Assembly (NCBI GenBank): GCA_051530055.1
Contig: CM121343.1
Location: forward strand, 1,922,001-1,986,000
Length of the DNA: 64,000 nucleotides
Direction: 5' to 3'
DNA from: Neoechinorhynchus agilis
Taxonomy: Eukaryota; Acanthocephala
Under the pieces are notes generated by a model. That model was not told the origin of the DNA and did no database searches. It was given only the letters and a program-made list of their open reading frames with translations. Below are positions 44,852-56,357 of this stretch, one piece after another; the stretch's first letter is position 1, and each line of letters opens with the position of its first letter. The position numbers and the translations under genes are program-made.

Positions 44852-46753
44852 GCCTATCGATTACGGATTATCGATTATATTGAACGCTGTGAGGCCTCTA
44901 ATGTCTGGAAAGGAAATTATTTATTGGCAGTGAGTTATATGTTCCGAATTTTCAGACGGTAATAACGAGTATAGTAGTGTTTGTTCTAGATTAAGTAGCA
45001 CTAATGGGAGTACGAGGATTACTCAGAAGATTATAAAAATGCTGATCAGTGTTAGTTTTTTTTGGGTCTCTAACTCACCAATAGTACAACCTAAGGATTT
45101 GAGTTTCGTTATAGTAAAAACTAAGACTAAAGACCAACTTTTTGAACACTGATACAGATAATAGCGCCCAAGCGTCGAATTAAATGCCTAGAGACGATCG
45201 AGCGATGATGATGGAGGAAACTGCTTTCTATGAGCATCCCACGTTACATAGTGTTGGTGCGAATGTGTATACAGGAACCTCTTCCTGATTTTCTTTGCAG
45301 ACTGGCGCGTCTGCCATTTAGTATCACAACGTGCAAAACCTTCGCAAAAAGCAACACAAAGATAATATGCTCCGCCATCGTGCCGTCTTCATAACAGAAG
45401 TCAGCAGGAAGGTAGTACCAAAGTACTAATGCGATGTCTGTACTTGTCTGTGGATTCCAAAGTGTTTCACACATCCACCAGGGAACTCTTCTTCACTCTC
45501 GTGACATTTGTGTCGTTTTGTACCGCAAAGCTAAGATTGATTTGAAATACACATCGATCTCGTAGGTAAATTTTTTGGAAAAAATCGACACAGCCAAGAC
45601 CACAAATACCTCATAGAATTTCCAGCAATATTATTATTGCCTATAATCAACATCCAGCCGGCAATGATCGCGGCATGCGTGTACACACACAGAGTCATCC
45701 ACTTCTCATGAGCGTTAATCGCGCCTATCATTATTATCCGCTACACATCCACAACCGAACCCATCTAAGAGCTCTTCTAATTTTACCGCAGAAGGTCTCC
45801 GCCTGCGACAAATATCGCATATCGCAAGCGATTGCGTGCTGGGATGCCAACGATTGTCATTGTCCTTATATAAAATAGATAAGATCACGACTGGCCAAAG
45901 ACTGTCAAGGGAATTAGCGTAGAACAATGGAAGTGGAATTCTGCGTCCTGTTTGGATAGAAAGCGTTTTAGGTCTTAGATAATTCTAAGATAAATCGACC
46001 CGTTCTAATGTCCTTTTGTAGAGTCGACTGCTTTTGCTGCTTAAGAAATGCCTTAAAAGTTTCGGCCATTGAACAAATCTAATGAGAAAACTCAAGTGAC
46101 CAAAATAAAAAAACCCAAGATTCCATTGAAATTCGAGGGAAGAAGTGAACGTGGTTAAAAGTACGTTTATAAGAAATCGCAGCAGTCAAAATCAGAAGTC
46201 ATACTCCTGCGCTTACTACGACGATATAGATTTATCGATCCAAAATAATAGCGGCCAAGAAGAGAAGATAATCTGATTGATTTTTGGAGACAAAAGTTGA
46301 CATTTAAATCTGATAAAACTTGTGATGTTTATATATAGGAATTCCGTGCTAGAATTGTTCTTTGTAAATCCATACGCGATCTTATAAACCCACAAATTTT
46401 TTAATCTGAAGGTCCAGAACCATGCTGGAGATATAGATCTGAATTGTATACGTGACTCAGGATATAAAATCGCAAAAATAAAGAATTTGGCTGTACAAAT
46501 CTCGAGAAAATCCATACCGGGATGTTAAGTTTTGACTTGTGGTGAACATAATTACCCGGTTAAAAATGATTTTATTCTTCTGAAATATTTCGAAAGAGGA
46601 AACCTCGCCTCACCTCAATCATTGTTTGCAAGTGTTTACGACGTTTCACCTTAATTTTTCATATAGAAAATCAGCGTAACTGTAGACCAATCGTTCACTT
46701 TTGATGCTACTTTAATATTATGTACACTCGCATGCCACCATAAGCAACGTCAA
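44852..46753. promoter_or_regulatory. intergenic: twitchin upstream and TCF downstream region
   Basis: No supported exon was found. It should hold the twitchin promoter and the TCF 3' UTR, both genes being on the minus strand. A single diverged copy of the 111-bp satellite lies at 46531-46640. I could not identify specific factor sites. Confidence 0.4.
46531..46640. repeat. solitary diverged monomer of the 111-bp satellite
   Basis: GTGGTGAACATAATTACCCGG ... GAAATATTTCG ... AACCTCGCCTCA follows the monomer order of the array at 52.9-54.1 kb, 6.3 kb away and outside it. Confidence 0.65.
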
Positions 46754-48488
46754 TCAACCTTTGTTATTAAGGGATCTCGATACCGGTTCTTTTTTGATGG
46801 ACGATATCCGAGGTTTTTTGGCTCTAATATTAGGTACTACTGTATCACGGTCACCCGTTTGACTTCCATCTAACGACAAGGCTATATCAGCATTTGAACA
46901 GTTCTTTGGACTATTTTCATCATCAGTACTAGTTATTTCAATTAACTCTGGTGATTTTGGGCTCAGGATTTCACAATCAAGTTCGTCTTCAATAGCTCCA
47001 GCAATCACGCTAGAACTATCTAAAGTTCTTTCACTAATTTCTCCATTGCAAGTAAATCGAGTGCATTTCTTCTTTCGCCTACAAGCTTTGCACCACAAAT
47101 CAACATGTTGTGATCCATATCGTGCTCTACATTTTCTAATCATTTCTAAAATTGAATTCAATAGCAACTTGCACATTGATAGAGACGGAAACGTACCTAG
47201 ATTGGCTGAGTTAGAACTATCATTTGACTCACGATGTATCCTCCGTCGTTTTCGAAGACCATAATTATCCCTTGCACTCCATCCTGGATGCTGTTCCATG
47301 TGTCTCACTCTTTCCAACCGGGCCATTTCATAGTATTTAGCCTGCTCTTCTTTGCTGAGAGAGTGCCATTTTCGTCCTAGAATCTGATTGATTGCGGCGC
47401 TTTCTTTTAATGCTGTATCAGTGGCTACTTTGGGCCGATTTTCACGCATGAACAACATGAATGCGTTCAATGGCTTCTTTACATGAGGCCGTTTTGCAGT
47501 CGTAGCTGCTGCCGTCGTCGCTCCAGATTCAACACTGCTGCTACAATTGTTACTGTTGTCAAATAGATACCAAGGACGGTTGTACGACGAAGAACTATCC
47601 CTTTGGTGCATACGGTCATTATTGCCGATCATCAGCATATTGAGAGAATTATCGTATACACTTGAAGGTGCTATCGGTTGTTGATTATAGTATCCATGAT
47701 TGTACAAGCGTACATTTGGTACATGTTGACCCAAAACAACTGCGGCTAATGCTCTAGCGGCTGCACCGGCTACTGAAGCTTCGTCGTTAGTTGGTCGACC
47801 AAAATAACTGTGATCCTGGGAACAGGCTTGAAACCCATATTGGTTATCTCGGTTAATTTGGGCCCATGCCATTGCACCACAATCCTGATTTGGAACGCAA
47901 CTAGGCGTTACCTCTAAATTTACATAATTACGAGTGTTCGTATTGCCGAATTGACGTTCAATATAATCAGCATTAAAGAACCGGACGGCGTTCGTTTCAT
48001 TAATAATCGGCATCCTTGGACCGGGATCACTGGAAGGGTTCGGAAATTGAATGGAATTCCTTGGTTGTGTGGGCGGGTGAACACGTTCTAAAGTTTGAAA
48101 TGAAACTCACCATTTAAAAATGGGAAGTCGTAATCGGGGATTTTCAATAAATTGGACCTTAATATCAGATTGATTTACTGAACGTTCGATTTCATTGTTG
48201 TCGAAGTGAGTCGAATCGTTATCAGGAATCTCAATCTTCGGTTGCTCCTTGAGTCATGGCAGTTAATTTCTTAACAAGACTGAAATGTCAACTGACCTCA
48301 ACGTCATCGTCATCGATGTGATTAACGGAATGTTCCACAAGACCAAGTTTATCTTCCATGAGTTGATCAACAGTTGCATCCATGTCGCCTTCATCTGCAA
48401 AGACTTTAACTTCATCCTCGTTCGGTGATGATCCTTTAATTTGTTGACCATCGAAATATAATTTCGAACTTGTAGACACCGTGGACAT
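46754..48488 (-). CDS. pop-1: TCF/LEF transcription factor (Wnt effector)
   Basis: Exons 48297-48488, 48111-48247, 47197-48059 and 46754-47145. Introns are 49 (or 52), 51 and 51 nt. About 527 residues; total exon length is a multiple of three. Exon 1 carries the beta-catenin-binding segment ([19 protein letters not shown]). Exon 3 carries the HMG box starting [19 protein letters not shown] and including [13 protein letters not shown], with a basic tail ([11 protein letters not shown]). Exon 4 carries the C-clamp [17 protein letters not shown] then RRKKKCTRF, with all four Cys. The HMG sequence is TCF-type, not Sox. The protein should bind TCF sites plus helper sites and act with beta-catenin. 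The 51-nt third intron (47146-47196) has no stop and is a multiple of three, so its retention would insert 17 residues between HMG box and C-clamp. The start is the first ATG upstream of the beta-catenin motif. Confidence 0.93.
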
Positions 48489-48954
48489 TTTGGACCACCA
48501 ATACTCTCACAACCACCACCAATGCTGCTGCTCTTTAAGTCTAAAGGCGGTGAAAGTACGGCTAAATGAGAAGTGATTTTCAATGTTGAGTGAAGGTTGT
48601 TTTCTCAAACAAAACACAAACGCGGTCCTTTGTATTTGTGGGATCAGGACGCACGGATGGCGTGACCGCTAAGACATTATGTGCGTATGCAGGCGATTCC
48701 ATTTGTAGGCTTCCTTTGAATCAAAGTTCCAAATGAATGATATATCTTCTCATTAATCAGTTTACTTGATTCTATGTCGGCTAGCGCGGTCTGTTTCAAA
48801 CGAGCCGCTCAACTAGTAAGAAACGTAGCCGCATACTCCTAGACTTCATTAATCTCTTAGAAGGTGATGAGCAGTGTTGTCCATCGCTTCCTAACCATTA
48901 TGGAGCCTTCGTTAAGTTATCCACTCACTTGACCGCTAAATAAAATGGTCGACG
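48489..48954. promoter_or_regulatory. TCF upstream region
   Basis: Non-coding. It lies between the TCF ATG and the start of the 150-bp satellite and presumably holds the TCF promoter and 5' UTR. No specific motif could be supported. Confidence 0.4.
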
Positions 48955-51900
48955 GAGACGTACATTCACTTTTACAGTTGGCATTTTAGCCTCCTTTAGC
49001 GAACCAGAACAATACTTTGGCAGTTTTTTTAACTCATTTGCGGCGAATAAACCCAAAAGTTACATCCTTCCTTTAACAAGTGACACTTTTTCAATTATGG
49101 ATACTCAATTAATGAATTCTATTCGCTTCTAGTTACCATTTTAGCCTCCTTTAGCGAACTAGAACAATACTTTGGTAATTTTGCACTCATCTGCGTCGGA
49201 TAAACCAAAAAGTTACATCCTTCCGTTAACAAGTGACACTTTTTCAATTATGGATTCTCACTTAAAGAATTCTATTCGCTTCTACAGTGACCATTTTAGC
49301 CTCCTTTAACGAACCAGAACGATACTTTGGCCATTTTGAACTCATCTGCGTCGGATAAACCAAAAAGTTAACCCTTTCCGTTAACAAGTGACATTTTTTC
49401 AATTATGGATACTCAAAGAATTCTATTCGCTTCTACAGTTACCATTTTAGCCTCCTTTAGCGAACCAGAACGATACTTTGGCCATTTTGCACTCATCTGC
49501 GTCGGATAAACCAAAAAGTTAACCCTTTCCGTTAACAAGTGACATTTTTTCAATTATGGATACTCAAAGAATTCTATTCGCTTCTACAGTTACCATTTTA
49601 GCCTCCTTTAGCGAACCAGAACAATACTTTGGCAATTTTGCACTCATCTGCGTCGGATAAACCAAAAGGTTAACACCTTCCGTTAACAAGTGACATTTTT
49701 TCAATTATGGATACTCAAAGAATTCTATTCGCTTCTACAGTTACCATTTTAGCCTCCTTTAGCGAACCAGAACAATACTTTGGCCATTTTGCACTCATCT
49801 GCGTCGGATAAACCCAAAGGTTAACACCTTCCGTTTATAAGTGACATTTTTTCAATTATGGATACTCAAAGAATTCTATTCGCTTCTACAGTTACCATTT
49901 TAGCTTCCTTTAGCGAACCAGAACAATATTTTGGCCATTTTGCACTATTCTGGCGGATAAACCCAAAGGTTAACACCTTCCGTTTATAAGTGACATTTTT
50001 TCAATTATGGATACTCAAAGAATTCTATTCGCTTCTACAGTTACCATTTTAGCTTCCTTTAGCGAACCAGAACAATATTTTGCCATTTTGCACTCATCTG
50101 CGTCGGATAAACCAAAAGTTAACACTCGTTAACAAGTGACATTTTTTCAATTATGGATACTCAGAATTCTATTCGCCACAGTTACCATTTTCCTTTAGCG
50201 AACCAGAACGATACTTTGGTAATTTTGCACTCATCTGCGTCGGATAAACCAAAAGGTTAACACCTTCCGTTAACAAGTGACATTTTTTCAATTATGGATA
50301 CTCAAAGAATTCTATTCGCTTCTACAGTTACCATTTTAGCCTCCTTTAGCGAACCAGAACAATACTTTGGCCATTTTGCACTCATCTGCGTCGGATAAAC
50401 CCAAAAGTTAACACCTTCCGTTTATAAGTGACATTTTTTCAATTATGGATACTCAAAGAATTCTATTCGCTTCTACAGTTACCATTTTAGCCTCCTTTAG
50501 CGAACCAGAACAATACTTTGGCCATTTTGCACTCATCTGCGTCGGATAAACCAAAAAGTTAACACCTTCCGTTAACAAGTGACATTTTTTCAATTATGGA
50601 TACTCAAAGAATTCTATTCGCTTCTACAGTTACCATTTTAGCTTCCTTTAGCGAACCAGAACAATATTTGGCCATTTTGCACTCATCTGCGTCGGATAAA
50701 CCAAAAAGTTAACACCTTCCGTTTACATGACATTTTTTCATTATATATCAAAGAATTCTATTCGCTTCTACAGTTACCATTTTAGCCTCCTTTAGCGAAC
50801 CAGAAATACTTTGGCAATTTTGCACTCATCTGCGTCGGATAAACAAAAAAGTTAACACCTTCCGTTAACAAGTGTCAAAGAATTCCATTCGCTTCTACAG
50901 TTAAAATTTTAGCTTTCTTTAGCGAACCAGAACAATACTTTGGCAGTTTTGCACTCATTTGCGGCGGACAAAACCAAAAGTTTGCATCTTCCGTTTACAA
51001 GTGACATTTTTTCAATTATGGATACTTAAAGAATTCTATTCGCTTCTACAGTTACCATTTTAGCCTTCGTTAGCGAACCAGAACGATACTTTGGCCATTT
51101 TGCACTCATCTGCGTCGGATAAACCAAAAGGTTAACACCTTCCGTTTATAAGTGACATTTTTTCAATTATGGATTCTCAAAGAATTCTATTCGCTTCTAC
51201 AGTTACCATTTTAGCCTCCTTTAGCGAACAAGAACAATATTTTGGCCATTTTGCACTCATCTGCGTCGGATAAACCAAAAAGTTAACACCTTCCGTTCAC
51301 AAGTGACATTTTTTCAATTATGGATATCGAATTAAAGAATTCTATTCGCTTCCACAGTTACCATTTTAGCTTCTTTTAGCGAACCAGAACGATACTTTGG
51401 TAATTTTTCACTGATCTGCGTCGGATAAACCCAAAAATTAACACCTTCCGTTAACATGTGACATTTTTCAATTATTTATACCAATTGAAGAATTCTATTC
51501 GCTTCTACAGTTATCATTTTAGGCTCCTTTAGCGAACCAGAACAATATTTTGGCAATTTTGCACTCATTGGCGTCGGATAAACCAAAAAGTTAACACCTT
51601 CCATTAACAAGTGACATTTTTTCAATTATGGATACTCAAAGAATTCTATTCGCTTCTACAGTTACCATTTTATCCTCCGTTAGCGAACCAGAAAATACTT
51701 TGGCCATTTTGCACTCATCTGCGTCGGATAGCCCGAAAAGTAAACACCTTCCGTTAACAAGTGACATTTTTTCAGTTATGGATTCTCACTCAAAGAATTC
51801 TATTCGCTTCTACAGTTACCATTTTAGCCTCCTTTAGCGAACCAGAACAATACTTTGGCCGTTTTGCATTCATCTGCGTCGGATAGCCCGAAAAGTAAAC

Positions 51901-51960
51901 ACCTTCCGTTAACAAGTGACATTTTTTCAATTATGGATAGTCAATTTAAGAGTTTTAATG
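48955..51960. repeat. tandem satellite, about 20 copies of a ~150-bp unit
   Basis: GCGAACCAGAACAATACTTTGG or a close variant recurs about every 150 bp, roughly 20 times, between GTTACCATTTTAGCCTCC and CATCTGCGTCGGATAAACC. Outer units are more diverged; a few central units are shortened by internal deletions (around 50110-50190 and 50860-50890). Many units share an ATG frame (ATGGATACTCAAAGAATT ... GTCGGATAA) of 34 codons. It ends abruptly at about 51955. Confidence 0.95.
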
Positions 51961-52904
51961 GCTCTGAAGAGCTTACAAGCATTATTCAAAGCAGCCGTCC
52001 TTGTTTAGTTGTCGAAAGGCGGTTGCAGCTTTGTCATCATTTCGCCCTTAGATTTTAAGTGATTTATGTGACTATTTTCAAGCGAAAAACAATTAAGTTT
52101 CAATAGTTTCGTCATTTGTTTTATTACTATATTTTCAATGGCAATCCACGGCAAAAAAATGCACCCTGCTAATATTCATCGGCTGACGTCGATTATTATA
52201 AACTATAAAGCCTAAATCGATCATAATTAGTCGTCTTTTTAGGATAAGAAGGTTCAACACATAAGTCCATTCATTCGACTACAAAGTTCAATTAAATTCG
52301 TGTTCTCATTTGTTGTATAAACCTGTAAATGCAAACGATGGCAAAATATTGGCAACAGTTTCACTTTGTTAAGCTGTAAATTATTGCCACTTTTTGCGTT
52401 CTAGACAGCATAGCTAAAGCATGAACATTTAAATATCAGCCAAATCGTTATAAATTCCTTCTGACACTTTGTGTAATGCAACTCTTCTATCCCAGCATTG
52501 CAATAGATTAGTGGAGTACTTTTATGAGTACTAAGAAACTACTTTGTCCCGGCAGCATTGAAAATTTTCAAAAAGTGGTCCTAATGGAATTTGTTTGTAA
52601 AATTTCACAATTCTTAGATACATAGAAGAAGCTAATAGTTAGCTGCAAAGCGAACGGTCTATACGTTTATTAAAAAAAGTGTCCAGAATTTAATCGAGGC
52701 AATGACCTCCTGGAAAATCCCTTTGACACCACAAATATTTTGGATTTAGCGCACGACTAATGCGCGATTAAATCGATTTCATGCTTTCGCTATTTTATCC
52801 TTGATTTTTAACTCGCCTAGAATTCGATTTATCAGTCCAAATGAGATTTAAAAAACACTACAGATCACAATTTAAATTATGGTGATCATAACCATATGAT
52901 AAAA
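51961..52904. other. AT-rich non-coding DNA between two satellites
   Basis: No repeats of either satellite and no supported coding frame. Confidence 0.45.
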
Positions 52905-54105
52905 CATATTTTATTTAGTTGAAATATTTCACAGCGAAACCTCGCCTCGTGATAAAGAGAAAATCCTTCGGGATGATAGATTTGGCGACGTGGTGATCAA
53001 AATCCACGGGTAAAAAATATTTTATCGATTTGTAATATTTCACGACGAAGCTTCGCTTCATCAGCAAGAGAAAATCCTTCGGGATGACAGATTTAGCGAT
53101 GTGGTGAACACAATCTCCGGGTAAAATATATTTTTTGATTTGTAATATTTCACGCCGAAGCCTCACCTCATCAGCAAGAGAAAATCCTCCGGGGTAATAG
53201 ATTTGGCGATGTGGTGATCAAAATCCCCGGGTAAAAGATATTTTATCGATTTGTAATATTTCACGACGAGGCCTCGCTTCATCATAAAGAGAAAATCCTT
53301 CGGGGTGTTAGAAATCACGATGTTTTGATCATTATCCCCGAATAAAAGATATATTATCGATTTGTAATATTTCACGATGAAGCTTTGCTTCATCATAAAG
53401 AGAAAATCCTTCGAGGTGTTAGAAGTCGCGATGTGGTGATCATTATCCCCGGATACAACATATTTTATCGATTTGTAATATTTCACGACGAGGCCTCGCT
53501 TCATCATAAAGAGAAAATCCTTCGGGGTGTTAGAAATCACGATGTTTTGATCATTATCCCCGAATAAAAGATATATTATCGATTTGTAATATTTCACGAT
53601 GAAGCTTTGCTTCATCATAAAGAGAAAATCCTTCGAGGTGTTAGAAGTCGCGATGTGGTGATCATTATCCCCGGATACAACATATTTTATCGATTTGTAA
53701 TATTTCACGACGAGGCCTCGCTTCATCATAAAGAGAAAATCCTTCGGGGTGTTAGAAATCACGATGTTTTGATCATTATCCCCGAATAAAAGATATATTA
53801 TCGATTTGTAATATTTCACGATGAAGCTTTGCTTCATCATAAAGAGAAAATCCTTCGAGGTGTTAGAAGTCGCGATGTGGTGATCATTATCCCCGGATAC
53901 AACATATTTTATTGATTTGTAGTATTTCACGAAAATGCCACGCTTAATCATCAAGAGAAAATCCTTCGGGGTGATAAATTTAGCGATGTGGTGATCATAA
54001 TACCCGGGATAAAATATATTTTATTGATTTGTAATATTTCACGATAAAGCAACGTTTGATCATCAAGAGAAAATCCTTCGGGAGGATAGATTTGGCGATG
54101 TAGTG
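52905..54105. repeat. tandem satellite, 111-bp monomer with 222-bp dimers
   Basis: About 11 monomers, each with TTGTAATATTTCACGA ... AGAGAAAATCCTTCGG ... GTGGTGATCA. The TTGTAAT landmarks at 53251, 53362, 53473, 53584, 53695 and 53806 are exactly 111 bp apart. Monomers alternate between type A (GACGAGGCCTCGCTTC) and type B (GATGAAGCTTTGCTTC), giving three near-identical A-B dimers, a higher-order repeat. Flanking monomers are diverged. The unit is a multiple of three, so long frames on both strands (for example 53163-53954 minus) run through it as by-products. Confidence 0.95.
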
Positions 54106-54120
54106 ATTTTTTCTTTTGGC

Positions 54121-54180
54121 ACACATCCCACCGATCCGGTTCAGGGCTAATAAATTATCAGCCGTGAGGCCACGTGTAGA
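54121..54180. repeat. fragment related to the 1.27-1.43 kb foldback
   Basis: CACCGATCCGGTTCAGGGC, TTATCAGCCGTG and AGTAACCGGCTAACCAGAC match one arm and flank of the element at 1.27-1.46 kb. Confidence 0.55.
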
Positions 54181-54319
54181 TACTAAAAAGTAACCGGCTA
54201 ACCAGACTTCAAAAAAATGAAAATAAAAATATTTTATTAATTTGAAATACGTTTGCATCATCCCGGAGGATTTCCTCTAAATGATTGACAGATCATAATA
54301 TTTTGGAACCACGCCTGCG

Positions 54320-54667
54320 ATTTGTTTTTTATTGCGGAAAAACTGAAGGAATTTATTAACTCCGATATTTCGGCACGATCGTTTGCCTTTATCAAGATAC
54401 TCACGGCACAAGATTGTGCAACTTCAAACACAACTACGATTATTTTTCAACTAAGTTTCTGCGAACGTGGGGAAAAATTATATATCCAAGATGACTTTGA
54501 TTGAAATATTTCGTCGAATCACGCTGGACTTCTTTAGTCAATTATTACTTGTAAGTATTTAAATAATTTAAAAACTTACAAGCAATAATTGACTGAAGAA
54601 GTCCAGCGTGATTGGACGAAATATTTCAATAAAAGTCATCTCGGATATATAATTTTTCCCCACGTTC
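54320..54667. repeat. foldback element with 94-bp arms
   Basis: Arms 54463-54556 and 54574-54667 are near-perfect reverse complements (GAACGTGGGGAAAAATTATA ... ACTTGTAAGT), separated by 17 bp. The left flank (54320-54420) carries CCGATATTTCGGCACGATC and CACAAGATTGTGC, shared with the foldbacks at 42.9 and 59.1 kb, so all three belong to one MITE-like superfamily. Confidence 0.85.
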
Positions 54668-56357
54668 ACATACTCATGGATTTTATCTTTAACTAAGTTT
54701 CTCTAACTTGCTGGACTATGTTCTGGACTTTATCTGGAAAATAGGAAATATTGTATTATTTTGCTGGGTTTAGGGTTTCTGTTCTTAGTTCACAAACTGG
54801 TATAATGTGAGACTACAAATTTCAGTCAACTGGAAACTGCTCCTTCACGTATTTGCATCAATCTTTCAAAAGGCAAGCAAAGCAAATAATGGGGACACCG
54901 GTTAACCGATATTGTGTATTCCTTTATCATTATTTGGTCTATACTTGGTGCTATATCTCTAAACCAAATCGTGCCGCTACCTCATTATGGAAACCTCTGA
55001 AACCCGATCCACTTGGACGTAATGACTTCCATTTTATACATAAAAGGATATTCCTTCCGATTAAATTGTCTCAGTTTTACGAACGTAGAAATCGCAGCTC
55101 GGAAAAACAGGTTAAATAGCTGGTCCAGCAGTCCACAACCAGCATCCACTCGTGAATTACTTTAGAATAAAAGTAGGTAACTCAAAAAGCAAGAAAATTG
55201 CTGAATTTGAAGGTGAGACAATTTCCATAATTCGACTAAGTTTCTATTTTTCTGCATGTCCGCCAGTTCAATGAAACCCTCGAGCATTCTAATAAACCAC
55301 CGGGCATTTTTACACCGCAAAAACGGGTTGCACTTTACGTCACAAGCGCGGTGAATATTAAATATCGTATTTAAACGTTTGCCTGATTGAGCGTAGGTTA
55401 ATAATCTTTCAATATTAGTGTTTGCAGTTAGTCTGATATTTACGTCGGAAGCTATAAGCTCGTTAGATATTTAGCGTTGTCAATTACGCCGTAACGACTT
55501 GTTGAACGTTTTTGCTTTTCCAAACGTATTGTTTTCGATCTTGCCTACAACTTCGTTAGATTGAGTTTTGAAACAATGAGCGTTAAAGTAGGCTTCGACA
55601 TGATCTTTTGAACAGCTCAACCACTCACGTGCTCATTCTCAACCGCAAAAGCCACGCTCAGCGCATTATGCCACCTTTACGGTCTGACGAACTACAGCTT
55701 GGAAAAATAGCAATGTCAATTGGTTCCCTCATGGACATCGCATTCGTACAAGATTGATTAGGAACCATATCATGACAGAGGATCTTATGTAATTCCTGCT
55801 GTTATCATTGCTAACTTTTTAGAGGCACAGTATCCTTGACTTTTAAGGGATCAAAACCGCAAAGGCGGGAAACGGCCAATCTGTGGCTATAAATTCGTGG
55901 CTAAGCAGCTGATGATAGTAGGTTTATCAATTTCGAAAATTCTTATAAGTTGCTCCGTACATGCTTTCTAAAAAATTCACAATTCCATATCAACGATGAT
56001 CTCTCAAGTTAAGGGATCAAAATCCAATTCACAAATTCCTCTTTTTTCCAGCCCGGCCCCTCCGTTTATGTAAAAATGCCAATATCTGACTTAAAATCCA
56101 AACTTGCTTTATCCACAACAAAAAGTTGTACTAGTTTTCAGTACAGGATAATAAGCAAGGATGATAGTCCTTCCCATTATGTTTTCAAGATATTCCATAA
56201 ACACGCCGATTAGAGCGATATCACACGGTGGTCGTGCTCAAGGTAAATGTATATTTTCCGATAAGATTGAGGGTACACGCGAGTGTGTGGGTATGCATAT
56301 AAACGCCCTCGAATAATAAGAGGCCCGGGTTTCTACATTTGATTCCAGATACGATAC
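54668..56357. promoter_or_regulatory. aquaporin upstream region
   Basis: A plus-strand frame at 54853-55119 has no recognisable domain, and I do not support it. The region otherwise looks non-coding and presumably holds the aquaporin promoter. CCAG|ATACGATACATG just before the start could be a trans-splice acceptor. Confidence 0.35.

Noticed and set aside
47197-48059. Sox-family HMG gene
   Set aside because: The box reads [16 protein letters not shown] with [13 protein letters not shown] and is followed by a C-clamp and preceded by a beta-catenin-binding exon, which is TCF/LEF and not Sox.
53163-53954. 263-codon minus-strand frame with periodic repeats as a real repeat protein
   Set aside because: The frame is a by-product of a 111-bp satellite whose length is a multiple of three. 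Both strands are open in the same way, and no start context, introns or poly(A) signal are visible.
48955-54105. CRISPR array
   Set aside because: Units are full-length tandem repeats of 150 and 111 bp without short repeats and unique spacers, in a clearly eukaryotic context.
54853-55119. 88-codon plus-strand frame upstream of aquaporin
   Set aside because: No domain, no compatible splice sites, and composition like the non-coding surroundings.
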